Below, piece by piece: positions 25,903 through 34,978 of a stretch of DNA of 64,000 nt. Every line of letters begins with the position of its first letter. Within the stretch, counting starts at the first letter, position 1. A model generated the notes under the pieces. That model was not told the origin of the DNA. It was given only the letters and a program-made list of their open reading frames with translations, and ran no database searches. Both the position numbers and the translations under genes were made by a program. The stretch is from Saccharothrix deserti (lineage in GTDB: Bacteria > Actinomycetota > Actinomycetes > Mycobacteriales > Pseudonocardiaceae): the NCBI RefSeq assembly GCF_009769385.1, contig NZ_VKAB01000016.1, positions 62,001 to 126,000 of the forward strand, written 5' to 3'.

Positions 25903-27629
25903 CCGTGCTGGAGCTGTCCCGGTACACGATCGGCGACCTCGACCGGATCAGCGCGGACGGCGCGGACGCGCCCGTGCTTCCGATGCGCCACGACGGTGGT
26001 CTGGTGCTGCTCGGGCCGGTGTTCGGCGGCGGTGACGGCGTGGGTGACGGCGTGTGCCTGCGCTGCGCCGAGGACGCGCGGCTCGCCACGCTGGGCAGGT
26101 CCGTGCCGCGCCGTGACGAGAGGATGCGCTTGGGCGGCCTGTGCTCCCCCGCGCTCAAGCCCCTGTTGGACGTGCTCGTCGAGCGGGTGCTGGCGGATCC
26201 GGACGCGTACCGCGACGTCGTGTTGGCCGTGCGGACGGACCTGGCGACGGTCGGGGAGCACCGGGTGCGGCCCCGGTCCGGCGGCTGCCCGGTGTGCGGG
26301 CCGCTGCCGGAGGACTCCCCCGATGCCGCCACGGTCGTCCGCACCCCGGTCCCGGTGGTGCCGGGCACGCTGCGGGGCGCCAACCCGCTCACCGACGGCG
26401 ACGCGGTGCGGGAAGCGCTGTTCGACCTGCGGCACGGCCCGGTCGGCGGGATCTTCCGGATCGGCGACCTGCCCCTGGCGGCGGTCACCGCGGAGATCGT
26501 GCCGGACAACCAGACCGGGCAGGCCGGTTTCGGCCGCACGGGCGACTACGCCGAAGCCGAGCGGGTGGCGCTGTTCGAGGCCGTGGAGCGGCACGCCGGG
26601 ATGCGGCCCCGCCGCGTCACCACGGTCCTGGAGTCGTCCTACGCCGAACTCGGGTCGAGAGCGCTGGACCCGCCCCGCCTGGGCCTACCCGACAACGAGT
26701 CCCCGCACACCGTCGAGTACCACCCCGACGTCCGGACGCGTTGGGTGCACGGCTGGTCGTACACGAACGCCAGACCGATCGCGGTGCCCGAGCACGTGGC
26801 GTACTGGGCCATGGGGCACGACGCGGGCCCGCGGTTCGTCGACGAGACGTCCAACGGCTGCGGCACGGGCAACAGCCTCACCGAAGCCGTGCTGTACGGG
26901 ATGTTCGAGATCGCCGAGCGGGACGCGTTCCTGACCGCCTGGTACGAGCGGAAACGCCTGCCGCACCTGGTCGTCCGGGACGGGTTCGTCCGGCACCTGG
27001 TCGACCGGATGGCGCAGCTGGGCTACGACCTGGAGTTCTACGACGCCACCAACGACCTGGGCGTGCCCTCCGTGTTGTCCCTGGCCCGCTACACCGGCCG
27101 CGCAGAGCTGGCACCGAGGGCGTTCTTCGCCGCCAGCGCGGGCTTGGACCCGGACGCGGCGATGCGCTCGGCGGCGGCCGAAGTGGCGGTGGACGTGGAG
27201 TCGGCGGCCAGGCAGTACCGCAGCCGCCCCGGCGACCACGACCGGGAACGGCTGCGGAAGATGCTCGCGACGCCGGAGCTGATCCGCACGATGGAGGACC
27301 ACGTGACCGTCAACGGGCTCCCGGAGGCCGCCGGCCGGTACGACTTCCTCGTACCCGCGACACCGGTCGACCCGGTGGTCCCGGACGTGCCGCGGGACGA
27401 CCTGGACGCGCTGCTGGAGCACTACGTGCGGAAGTGGGCCGCGCTGGACCTGGAGGTGATCGCGGTCGACCAGACCGACCCGGTGTGGCGCGCCCGGCTG
27501 GGACTGCACTCGGCGAAGGTCATCGTGCCCGGAACCGTGCCGATGTCGTTCGGCGAGCTCAACCGCCGCACGCACGGCATACCCCGGCTGCGCCCGGTCG
27601 GTCCCCCGCTGCCCCACCCGTTCCCGTGA
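25899..27629 (+). CDS. YcaO cyclodehydratase (LazE/TbtG-like)
   Basis: 576 residues from GTG 25899 (GTGA overlap). Uses ATP to cyclise core Cys to thiazolines. An N-terminal extension contains two CxxC pairs ('CLRC', 'CPVC') that could bind zinc. The YcaO domain follows from about residue 190: 'GQAGFGRTGDYAEAERVALFEAVERHAG' region, 'NGCGTGNSLTEAVLYGMFEIAERDAF' with the ATP/Mg Glu residues, and a C-terminus 'PPLPHPFP' that is the PxPxP motif of azoline-forming YcaOs. Partner of the leader-binding protein encoded just upstream. Confidence 0.92.
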   Translation: MTVLELSRYTIGDLDRISADGADAPVLPMRHDGGLVLLGPVFGGGDGVGDGVCLRCAEDARLATLGRSVPRRDERMRLGGLCSPALKPLLDVLVERVLADPDAYRDVVLAVRTDLATVGEHRVRPRSGGCPVCGPLPEDSPDAATVVRTPVPVVPGTLRGANPLTDGDAVREALFDLRHGPVGGIFRIGDLPLAAVTAEIVPDNQTGQAGFGRTGDYAEAERVALFEAVERHAGMRPRRVTTVLESSYAELGSRALDPPRLGLPDNESPHTVEYHPDVRTRWVHGWSYTNARPIAVPEHVAYWAMGHDAGPRFVDETSNGCGTGNSLTEAVLYGMFEIAERDAFLTAWYERKRLPHLVVRDGFVRHLVDRMAQLGYDLEFYDATNDLGVPSVLSLARYTGRAELAPRAFFAASAGLDPDAAMRSAAAEVAVDVESAARQYRSRPGDHDRERLRKMLATPELIRTMEDHVTVNGLPEAAGRYDFLVPATPVDPVVPDVPRDDLDALLEHYVRKWAALDLEVIAVDQTDPVWRARLGLHSAKVIVPGTVPMSFGELNRRTHGIPRLRPVGPPLPHPFP

Positions 27630-28762
27630 CCGCCGCCGACGCGCTCGCCACCGCCTACGCGCACGGCCCCGGCCGGGTGGTGGAGCAAGGGCGACCCGCA
27701 CCGTTCCGGCCCTCGGCGGGACCTCGGGTGCCGCTCACCGCCCTGGCCGCCCAGGGCCGTTTCGGCGCGGCGCTGGGCCACCTGCTGACGGAAGTGGCGA
27801 CTCCGCTGCGCTGGGAGACGTGGAACCAGTACAACGACCACCGCGGCTACCCGTCGGCGCGGGCCGCGTTCACGGTGGACGTCGTGCTGGCGATCGGGTC
27901 GCGGCGGTGGCCGCTGGACCCGGTGCGGCGGGCGACGATCGGCGCGGAGCCGCCCGTCCTGGACGGACCGGTGCGGCTGGAGCTCGTGCGGCGGCGGGAA
28001 CGCCTCGCGGAGGGCTACCGGGAGTTCGGCGACGTGCTCACCGAACTGGAGGTCGGCCACGTGGCGGCGGCCCTGGTGGAACACGCTGTCCGGCACGGGC
28101 TGAAGGCGTGGACATCGGGGCTCACCGTGACCGTGGCCCCGGACCGCGAGACCGGCGAGCCGCTGGAGCCGCCGCCGATGCCGCCGCGCGGCTCGGGTTT
28201 CGGGCCGCGCGGCATCTCCGCCGACCCCAGGCCGCTGCCCGCGAGCGCCGTGCGCGCGTTCGTGGCGGCGATCACCCGTCCCCCGGCGGGCTCACCGGTG
28301 CGCGACGACCTGCGGCACAGGCTGGCGGTGCGCAACGTCGAGGGCCTGGCCGATGGGTGGTACGCGCTGGACGGGTGGTGCGAGGTGGACGGGCTGCGGC
28401 TGGTCGAACCCGGTCCGGCGCTGGAGGGCCTGCGCGAGGTGTTCGGGCACCCGCCCAACACCATCGACGTGGCCCGGATGAACCTGGCGCTGGTGACCAC
28501 GGGCGACCCGGCCGCGGCCGTGGCGTCGGACGGCCCGGACGGCTATCCCGCGCTCCTGCGTGCGGCCGGCGCGACGGCGCAGCACGTGTGCACGGCCGCG
28601 GCGGGCGCGGGGATGTTCTGCCGGCCGGCGCGCAGCGTGTTCGACAGCCCGCTGGAAGCGCTCGTCCGGGCGCCGGCGTCGCACTCGCTGCTGTACCTGC
28701 TCGTGGCAGGCCGCCCGCGCGGCGCGGGTTTCACCTACGACCTGAGTCCGCTGGAGGCGTGA
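27626..28762 (+). CDS. Divergent nitroreductase-fold protein, likely degenerate azoline dehydrogenase
   Basis: 378 residues from GTG 27626 (GTGA overlap). Weak similarity to SagB/McbC-type FMN dehydrogenases: 'YPSARAAFTVDVVLAI' sits where active enzymes have 'PSAGALYPVEVY', and 'AAGATAQHVCTAAAGAGMFCRP' matches the late 'G...QNLxLxA' helix. The Gly of PSAG is Arg and the following ALYP is AAFT, so FMN binding is doubtful. It may be a pseudoenzyme partner of the SagB domain in the next gene, or a structural subunit. The six-gene lactazole set has no equivalent that I recall, so this is an extra component. Confidence 0.55.
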   Translation: MTAADALATAYAHGPGRVVEQGRPAPFRPSAGPRVPLTALAAQGRFGAALGHLLTEVATPLRWETWNQYNDHRGYPSARAAFTVDVVLAIGSRRWPLDPVRRATIGAEPPVLDGPVRLELVRRRERLAEGYREFGDVLTELEVGHVAAALVEHAVRHGLKAWTSGLTVTVAPDRETGEPLEPPPMPPRGSGFGPRGISADPRPLPASAVRAFVAAITRPPAGSPVRDDLRHRLAVRNVEGLADGWYALDGWCEVDGLRLVEPGPALEGLREVFGHPPNTIDVARMNLALVTTGDPAAAVASDGPDGYPALLRAAGATAQHVCTAAAGAGMFCRPARSVFDSPLEALVRAPASHSLLYLLVAGRPRGAGFTYDLSPLEA

Positions 28763-30354
28763 TGAGCTGGACCAGCCTGCAAGTCCGGCTGTCGTGGGCG
28801 ACCGAGCACGTGGACGCGTTCATCGCCGACACGCTCGCACCGGCGCTGGCCGAGCACCGCGCGGCGGGCCGGATCGCCGACTGGTTCTACGTCCGGTACT
28901 GGTTGACCGGCCCGCACCTGCGCATCCGGCTCCGTGACGCGACCACGGACGTCACCGCGCAGTTGCGCGACCTGGTCTCCGGGGCGGGCTTCCCCGAGCT
29001 GTCGGTCGACCCCGAGCGGTTCTACGCCTCCCTCGGCGCCTCGGGGGAGGCCTGGCTGCCGCACGGCGACGTGCGCGAGGTGCCGTACGAGCCCGAAGTG
29101 CACCGGTACGGCGGACCACAGGCGCTGCCGGTGGCGGAGGAAGTGTTCTGCCGCAGCACGGAGGTCGCGGTGGCCGTGCTGCGTGCCGCGAGGACGCCGG
29201 GCGCGAAGATCAGCGCCGCCGTGGAGTTGGTGATGGCCACGACCATCGCGCTCAAGCTGGACCGCCCGGCCGCGGCGTCGTGGCTGCGCACGCTCGCGTC
29301 CGGGTGGAGGCAGGGCCACGAGCCGTCCGCGCCGCCGACGCTCCGCTCGCACGTGGCCGCGCGGAAGCTGCACGAGCAACGGGCGGCGGATCTCAGTGCC
29401 CGCTGGGACCGGCTGGAGTCCCACTCGACCGGCGCGGTCGCGTTCTGGATGGACCAGGTGCGGCCGGACCTGCCGTCGTACGTGTGGGCGTCGCAGTTGC
29501 ACATGCTGCTGAACCGGCTGGGCATCGGCTCCGAGGAGGAGCGCACGGTGTGCTGGCTGGTCGCGCAGACCGCAGGCTCCCCGGACGGCGTCACGCCGTT
29601 CCACGAGGACGGGGCCTCGGCGCCCGACCGCCGGTACGTGGAGGCGAGCAAGTTCCTGTCCGGTGTGGAGGAACAGGGACCGCGCAAGGGCGTGATCCCG
29701 TCGTGGCCGCCGGTTCTGCCGTGGCACGAGGTCGTGGCGCTGCCACCGGTCCAGGCCCCGTCCGGTTCGCTGGCGGACGCGCTGTCGGCCCGCCACACCT
29801 CGCGCGGCGAGCAGTTGACCGGACCGCTGTCGGCGGAGCAACTGGCCACCCTGCTGTGGACCGCGCAGGGCGCGCTGCCCGGCGGGCGCAGGCCTTACCC
29901 GAGCGCGGGCGCGCTGCACACCGCTCGGCTGAGACTGATCGCGTGGGAGGTGTCCGACCTCGCGCCGGGCGTGTACGACGTGGACGAGGCGAAGCGGGTC
30001 CTGGTGCGGATCGCGCCAGCACCGTCCACATCGGACGTCACGCTGACGTCGATGTGGTTCGGCCCGCGGGACGACGGCGTCGTGCTCGCCACGACGCCCG
30101 CGCTGCTCGCCCTGTACGTGCGGGTGGGCGAGCTGCGCCGGTTCTACGGCTTGCGGGCGCTGCGGCTGACGTTGGTCGAGGCGGGTCACCTGGCGCAGAA
30201 CCTCGCGCTCGTGGCCCAGTCGGCCGGGCTGTCACTGGGGACGATCGGCGGGTTCTACGACGACATGGCCCACGACGTGCTCGGGTTGGACGGCGTGAAC
30301 GACGTGCTGGTCTACTTCATGCCGGTCAGTTCGGCTCCCACGTCGACAGCGTGA
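28762..30354 (+). CDS. Fusion of thiopeptide glutamate-elimination domain and SagB-type dehydrogenase (LazF-like)
   Basis: 530 residues from ATG 28762, one-base TGATG overlap with the preceding stop. Residues ~1-290 form a thiopeptide-type elimination domain (signature 'WFYVRYWLTGPHLRIRL'), which removes glutamate to leave dehydroalanine. Residues ~330-530 are an FMN nitroreductase-fold SagB/McbC domain with intact 'RPYPSAGALHTARL' and 'AGHLAQNLALVAQSAGL', which would oxidise thiazolines to thiazoles. This two-domain order is the LazF architecture of lactazole biosynthesis. Last gene of the operon, ending 19 bp before a convergent regulator gene. Confidence 0.87.
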   Translation: MSWTSLQVRLSWATEHVDAFIADTLAPALAEHRAAGRIADWFYVRYWLTGPHLRIRLRDATTDVTAQLRDLVSGAGFPELSVDPERFYASLGASGEAWLPHGDVREVPYEPEVHRYGGPQALPVAEEVFCRSTEVAVAVLRAARTPGAKISAAVELVMATTIALKLDRPAAASWLRTLASGWRQGHEPSAPPTLRSHVAARKLHEQRAADLSARWDRLESHSTGAVAFWMDQVRPDLPSYVWASQLHMLLNRLGIGSEEERTVCWLVAQTAGSPDGVTPFHEDGASAPDRRYVEASKFLSGVEEQGPRKGVIPSWPPVLPWHEVVALPPVQAPSGSLADALSARHTSRGEQLTGPLSAEQLATLLWTAQGALPGGRRPYPSAGALHTARLRLIAWEVSDLAPGVYDVDEAKRVLVRIAPAPSTSDVTLTSMWFGPRDDGVVLATTPALLALYVRVGELRRFYGLRALRLTLVEAGHLAQNLALVAQSAGLSLGTIGGFYDDMAHDVLGLDGVNDVLVYFMPVSSAPTSTA

Positions 30355-30373
30355 CGCGCGCGACAGCGGAAGA

Positions 30374-32944
30374 TCATTCGTGTGGTGGCGTTGACGCAGA
30401 CGCGTCCCGAGGCGGTGCGCCCGCCTCATCGGCGAGCAGCGCCCGGAGCTGTTCGGCTTCCGGCGCGTCGAGTTCCGTGAAGAGGGCCAACGCCTGCTCG
30501 TAGTGCTCACGCGACCCCAAGGCGCGGCCCAACCCGGCGTGGGCCCGCGCCCGCTGGTCGGTGGCGTCGATCTCCACGGCGAGGCTCAACGCGGCGGTGT
30601 GGTGGTGGACGGCGGCGCTCGACTCCGCGGCCGTCTCGCCAAGGCCGTTGAGGGCGTACGCCTCGCCGTCGCGGTCTCCGATTTCGCGGAACGCGGCCAG
30701 CGCGCGGGCGTAGTGCTCGGCGGCGCGCTCGCAGTCGCCGAGGTGGGCGTGCAGCGTGCCCAGCCCCTCCGCCGCCCACGCCTCGCCGGAGCGGTTGCCG
30801 AGTTGCCGGTACCGGGCCGACGCCTGCTCGTAGTGGTCGATCGCGGACTCGTGGCGGCCGAGTTTCACCTCGACCGAGCCCAGACCCTCCATCGCCCACG
30901 CCTCGTCGTCGCGGTCGCCGAGGTCACGACACAGGCGCAGCGCCAGCTCCAGGTGGTCGGCGGCCGACTCGTAGCGGCCGAGGCGCTCTTCGACCCCGGC
31001 GAGGTTCGTCAGCACCCGTGCCTCGGCCGCCCGGTCCCCGGTGTCCCGGCACAGCCCCAGCGCCTGCCCGTAGCGGTCCGCCGCCTGCTGGAAGCGACCC
31101 AGGCGCGTGTCGACGACGCCCAGGTTGGTCAACGCGCGGGCCGCGCCGGCGCTGTCCTCGGCGCGGCGGAACAGCTCCAGCGCCTCGTGGAGGTACTCGG
31201 CCGCCGGTTCCGCCTGGCGCAGCTGGAGGTGGGTCGCGGCGAGGTTGGTGAGCACGTGGGCCAGCAGCGACGGGTCGTCGAGTTCGCGGGCGGCGTCGTG
31301 CGCGTGGCCGTGGAGGGTCAGGGCATCGACCGGGTGGCCGTTGTTGAGGTGGCGGAACAGCGTGAGCGACAGGTGCACGGCGTGCGCGGGGCTGCCGTGC
31401 GCGGCCGACGTGACCAGCGCCGGGCGTTCGGTGTCCAGCCATGCCAACGCCGCGTCGGCGTCGGTGACGTCCGGCACCGGTGTCGTGGCCGCGGCCACCC
31501 GGGGCCTGCGGTCGGCCTCCGCCGGGTGCAGGGTGTCCATCGCGGCCGAGGCCGTTGCCAACTGGTAGGCGAACAGCCTGGTCACGGCCGCGTGCCGGGC
31601 CGACGGCGGGTCCTCGTCGGCGGCGCGGCCGGAGGCGTGGGCGCGGACCAGGTCGTGGAACGAGTAGCGACCCGCGGTGCCCTGCACGAGGTGGTCGTGG
31701 TGCAGGTGCTCCAGGTGCGCACGGGCGGTGGCCAGGTCGGTGTCGGCGAGCGCGGCGGCGGCGTGCGCGTCGAACTCCCCGGTCGGGTGCAGGGCCGTCA
31801 GCCGCAACAGCCGACGCCGGTCCGCGGGCAGGCGTCGGTAGGAGACGTCCAGGGCCAGTTCCACGCCCGTGTCCAGGCGGTGGAGCCGGTGGCGGTCGTC
31901 GAGCCGGTCCGCGTGGTCGGTGAGCGTCCAGCCGGCCGCGGCGCGGATGTGCCCGGCGATCAGGCCCAGGGCCAGCGGCAGGTACCCGCAGCGGCCGGCG
32001 ATGCGCGCCAACGCCGACGGGTCGTCGCCCCGCGGCACGTCGCCGACCTCGTCCGCGAGGAACGCGACGGCGTCCGCGGGTGTGAAGACGTCGATCGACA
32101 CGCGGGCCGTCGCCTCCAGCCCGGTCAGGCCGCGCCTGCTCGTGACGAGCGCGACGCAGCCCGGCGCGTCCGGCAGCAGCGGCCGGACCTGCGCTTCGTC
32201 GGCGGCGTTGTCGAGCACCACGAGGGCGTCGGCGATCCGCTCGCGGTAGGCGGCGACCCGGTCCGGCAGGTCGTGCGGCACCTCCGTGCCGGGCACCCCG
32301 AGCAGCCGCAGGAACCCGTCCAGGACGGCCGCCGGGTCGGCCGGGGGCTGGTCCGGGTCGAAACCGCGCAGGTCGACGAACAGCACCCGGGCGAACGCCC
32401 GCTCGCGCGCCAGCACGTGCGCCGCGTGCACGGCCAGCCGCGTCTTCCCGGCGCCCGCCATGCCCTCGATGGTCGCTATCGCCACCCGCCCGCCGGCCGC
32501 CACCCACCCGCCGGCCGCCGCGCGCCGCAGCACCGCCAGTTCCGCCTCGCGCCCGGTGAACCGCGGCAGGTCGTCCGGCAACGCGCCCCGCACCCGCACC
32601 TGCGCCGCCGCGGCGGCCTCACCGCCGATCACCCGCAACACCTGCCGCCAGTGCGACACGTACCCCGCGTCCGGGTGCAGCGCCTGCACGACCCCGACGA
32701 CCAGGTCGGCGTTGACCCGCCTCCGCCCGGCCCGGAAGCAGTCCACGACGGTCGTCTTGCGCGCCAACTCACCCGCCGGCCGCCCGGCGCGCGTCCACTC
32801 CGCGTTGACCGCGGCCGTGATCCGCTCGAACGACGGGTCGCCCGCCCACACCTTGAGCCGCCGCAGCCGCTCGACCAGGTCGTCGAGCGTGGCCGCCTGC
32901 CCGGGATCGGGCAAATCCGCGAACGTGCGGACCGGGCGCGACAT
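30374..32944 (-). CDS. NB-ARC/TPR regulator with N-terminal HTH-like domain
   Basis: 856 residues from ATG 32944 (GGAG 9 nt upstream; ATG 32959 is the alternative). An N-terminal helical domain ('TLDDLVERLRRLKVWAG') of the kind found before NB-ARC in actinobacterial regulators is followed by a STAND ATPase: Walker A 'GMAGAGKT' and Walker B-like 'ADALVVLDNAADE'. About seven TPR units occupy residues ~560-830 ('RALTNLGVVDTRLGRFQQAADRY'). No OmpR-type DNA-binding or BTAD domain is present, so it is not a classical SARP. It converges on the thiopeptide operon (19-bp gap) and may sense a ligand or partner protein. A direct role in the cluster is conjecture. Confidence 0.8.
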   Translation of the reverse strand: MSRPVRTFADLPDPGQAATLDDLVERLRRLKVWAGDPSFERITAAVNAEWTRAGRPAGELARKTTVVDCFRAGRRRVNADLVVGVVQALHPDAGYVSHWRQVLRVIGGEAAAAAQVRVRGALPDDLPRFTGREAELAVLRRAAAGGWVAAGGRVAIATIEGMAGAGKTRLAVHAAHVLARERAFARVLFVDLRGFDPDQPPADPAAVLDGFLRLLGVPGTEVPHDLPDRVAAYRERIADALVVLDNAADEAQVRPLLPDAPGCVALVTSRRGLTGLEATARVSIDVFTPADAVAFLADEVGDVPRGDDPSALARIAGRCGYLPLALGLIAGHIRAAAGWTLTDHADRLDDRHRLHRLDTGVELALDVSYRRLPADRRRLLRLTALHPTGEFDAHAAAALADTDLATARAHLEHLHHDHLVQGTAGRYSFHDLVRAHASGRAADEDPPSARHAAVTRLFAYQLATASAAMDTLHPAEADRRPRVAAATTPVPDVTDADAALAWLDTERPALVTSAAHGSPAHAVHLSLTLFRHLNNGHPVDALTLHGHAHDAARELDDPSLLAHVLTNLAATHLQLRQAEPAAEYLHEALELFRRAEDSAGAARALTNLGVVDTRLGRFQQAADRYGQALGLCRDTGDRAAEARVLTNLAGVEERLGRYESAADHLELALRLCRDLGDRDDEAWAMEGLGSVEVKLGRHESAIDHYEQASARYRQLGNRSGEAWAAEGLGTLHAHLGDCERAAEHYARALAAFREIGDRDGEAYALNGLGETAAESSAAVHHHTAALSLAVEIDATDQRARAHAGLGRALGSREHYEQALALFTELDAPEAEQLRALLADEAGAPPRDASASTPPHE

Positions 32945-33124
32945 GCCGTGCGACTCCATGGATCGACTGGGGTGTCCCACCGTAGCGGCCCGGTGCCCGT
33001 GGCGTTCGGATTCGGTCGGATTCGCCCGACCGCCCGCCGGGGCCCGGCACCATCGACCCCGCCGGAGGGGCGCGGGAGGCGTCACCTCCACGGGCTGCAA
33101 CCGATCTTGAACGGGAAAGAACGG

Positions 33125-33478
33125 ATGATCACCATGTGGAAAAAGGCAGCGACCGCTGTCGCTACGCTGGCGTTGACGGCCGCCGGCGTCGTGTTCTCCC
33201 CCGCGGCGTCCGCCGCCGAGCCGTGCCGTGCCGGAGGCCTGTGCCTGTACCGCAACACCGGCTTCATCAACATGAAGTTCGTGACCGAGCGGCGCGGCCA
33301 GTGCTGGGACCTCGCGGACTACGGGCTCGCCAACGCCGTCTTCTCCTACCGCAACAACATGGCCGTCTACGCCCGCTTCTACGACGCGAGCTGGGGCAAC
33401 GTCTGGAACATCCGCAACGGCGGCAGCAGTTCCGACAGCTCGTCGTTCTCCGGCGAGCGGTACGTCTGCACCGACTGA
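33125..33478 (+). CDS. Secreted peptidase inhibitor family I36-like protein
   Basis: 117 residues from ATG 33125 (GGGAAAGAA upstream; ATG 33134 possible). Signal peptide to about residue 31 (ASAAEP). The mature part is the compact crystallin-like I36 fold: 'CRAGGLCLYRNTGF', 'RGQCWDL', 'NAVFSYRNN', and 'SGERYVC' with four Cys. Streptomyces relatives inhibit metalloproteases (SMPI) or serve as small spore or medium proteins. Divergent from the NB-ARC regulator across a 180-bp gap with no obvious operator. A bidirectional terminator follows it. Confidence 0.82.
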   Translation: MITMWKKAATAVATLALTAAGVVFSPAASAAEPCRAGGLCLYRNTGFINMKFVTERRGQCWDLADYGLANAVFSYRNNMAVYARFYDASWGNVWNIRNGGSSSDSSSFSGERYVCTD

Positions 33479-33491
33479 GACTCCGCGTGGG

Positions 33492-33521
33492 GACGGCGAC
33501 CGGCCGGTGCCGGTCGCCGTC
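33492..33521. terminator. Bidirectional hairpin terminator between convergent genes
   Basis: Twelve-bp perfect arms GACGGCGACCGG/CCGGTCGCCGTC (33492-33503, 33510-33521) around a 6-base loop. It sits in the 70-bp gap between the I36-like gene (plus) and the pectate lyase gene (minus). Confidence 0.75.
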
Positions 33522-33548
33522 TCCAGTCGTGCTGAGCCGGAAGCGGGG

Positions 33549-34937
33549 TCAGAGCTTGCCCGCGCCCGCACCCGCCGTGACGGACGACTTGACAGTGCCG
33601 ACACCGTCCGCGGTGTAGCCGTACGGGATAGCGGCCACCGTGCCGTTGATCTCACACGGTCCGGAGTTGGTGAGCGAGTTGTTGCGTGCCACCAACCGTC
33701 CGGGATCGGAGTCCGCGTACCCGCTCGCCGACCAGCACGCCTGCTGCACGTTCTCGAAGACGTTGCCCTCCACGAGCAGTCCGGCGTCCATCAGGGAAGC
33801 GATGGCGTACGAGTCGGAGTTGTTGTTGACGTTGGAGTAGTAGTTGTTGAACACGTGGACCGTCTCGCCGAAGCGGACCCGCGGGCTGCGCTCGAACGTG
33901 CGGTCGAACCAGTTGTGGTGGTACGTGATCCGCAGGTGACCGCGGTCCTCACCGGCGTTGCCGTCGGAGTGGCCGACCAGCGAGGTCTTCCAGTGGTTCC
34001 GGACGACGTTCCAGGACACCGTGATGTAGTCGGCGGCGTGGGTGAAGTCCATCATGCCGTCGTAGAAGTCTGGGTCGTTCTCGATGGTGCTGGACAAGGT
34101 GTTGTGGTCGATCCAGACGTGGGTGGCGCTCTCGACCTGGATCGCGTCGTTGCCGGGCACCCCGCGGATGTTCATGTTCTGGATGATCACGTTGGCCGGG
34201 GTCATGTCCTCGATGTTGAGGGTGGTCCCGGAGATGCCCGAGTTGGCGCCGACGCCCCGGATCGTCTTGTTGGCGCTGACCTCGATCGTGCCCGAACCGC
34301 TGAGCATGCCGTTGACCAGGATCGTCCGGGCACCCGAGGCCTGCGCCTGGGTCCGGAGATCGGCCCAACTGCTCACCGTGACCGTGGAACCGCCCGCACC
34401 ACCGGTGGTGCCGCCGGCCTGCGTGGCCCAGCCGACGATCCCGCCGGGCGGCTGCGGCTGAGGGGTGCCACCGACTTCGAAGTCGAGGTAGTCGATGTTG
34501 GCCAGGCCGCCGGCGGTGGTCGGGTTGAGCCGGATGGTGTTGCTACCCGCGTTCACCGACACGCTCAGCGTCTTGGTCACCCAAGTCGACCAGGCGCCCG
34601 TGCCCTCGAACGACGGCGCCTGGACCGTGGAGCCGTTCACGACCAGGTTGGCCGGCCGGGCCGTGGTGGTCCCGTTGGCGAACCGGACGCCCAACGTCGC
34701 CGTACCCGAAGCCGACGCGTTCACCGTGAACTGGACGTAGCCGCTGGTGGCGTTGGTGCCGTTGCAGAACCCGCTGCCGGAGTACCCGGACCAGTTGGAA
34801 TCGATCGTGCCGGAACACACCGCCGGCGAGTTCTCCACCTCGTACCGCGTAGGCGCGGCCTGCGCGGTGGACGATGCCACCGCAACCAGTGCACCGGCCA
34901 ACAGGCCGATACACGCAATCATGGGTCTCACGCGCAT
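33549..34937 (-). CDS. Secreted pectate lyase (PL1) with N-terminal CBM6/35-type module
   Basis: 462 residues from ATG 34937 (GGAG 7 nt upstream); a longer frame would hide the signal peptide (residues 1-27, TAQAAP). Residues ~29-160 are a beta-sandwich CBM ('TRYEVENSPAVCSGT' to 'NIDYLDFEVGG'). After a short Pro-rich linker the parallel beta-helix of PL1 begins: 'VWIDHNTLSS', 'DGMMDFTHAADYITVSWN' and the catalytic RxPxxR motif in 'FERSPRVRFG'. It cleaves polygalacturonate by Ca2+-dependent beta-elimination outside the cell. A possible LacI-type operator lies upstream. Confidence 0.92.
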   Translation of the reverse strand: MRVRPMIACIGLLAGALVAVASSTAQAAPTRYEVENSPAVCSGTIDSNWSGYSGSGFCNGTNATSGYVQFTVNASASGTATLGVRFANGTTTARPANLVVNGSTVQAPSFEGTGAWSTWVTKTLSVSVNAGSNTIRLNPTTAGGLANIDYLDFEVGGTPQPQPPGGIVGWATQAGGTTGGAGGSTVTVSSWADLRTQAQASGARTILVNGMLSGSGTIEVSANKTIRGVGANSGISGTTLNIEDMTPANVIIQNMNIRGVPGNDAIQVESATHVWIDHNTLSSTIENDPDFYDGMMDFTHAADYITVSWNVVRNHWKTSLVGHSDGNAGEDRGHLRITYHHNWFDRTFERSPRVRFGETVHVFNNYYSNVNNNSDSYAIASLMDAGLLVEGNVFENVQQACWSASGYADSDPGRLVARNNSLTNSGPCEINGTVAAIPYGYTADGVGTVKSSVTAGAGAGKL

Positions 34938-34966
34938 GGTAAGTCTCCGTGGGATCAGCTCGTCGT

Positions 34967-34978
34967 GAAGGCGCTTTC
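34967..34978 (-). promoter_or_regulatory. Possible operator upstream of the pectate lyase gene
   Basis: GAAGGCGCTTTC (5 of 6 base pairs symmetric about GC), 30 bp before the start codon. It has the form of LacI-family sugar operators but only one weak copy is present. The rest of the 398-bp gap to 35335 holds the 16-bp direct repeats described separately and no gene. Confidence 0.3.

Noticed and set aside
30374..32944. SARP-type cluster activator.
   Set aside because: The N-terminus lacks an OmpR-like winged helix and BTAD domain; it is a helical domain followed by NB-ARC and TPR.
30503..33124. Long plus-strand open frame opposite the NB-ARC/TPR regulator.
   Set aside because: Antisense shadow of codon bias. 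Only its last 354 bases (from 33125) form a real gene, the I36-like protein with its own start and signal peptide.
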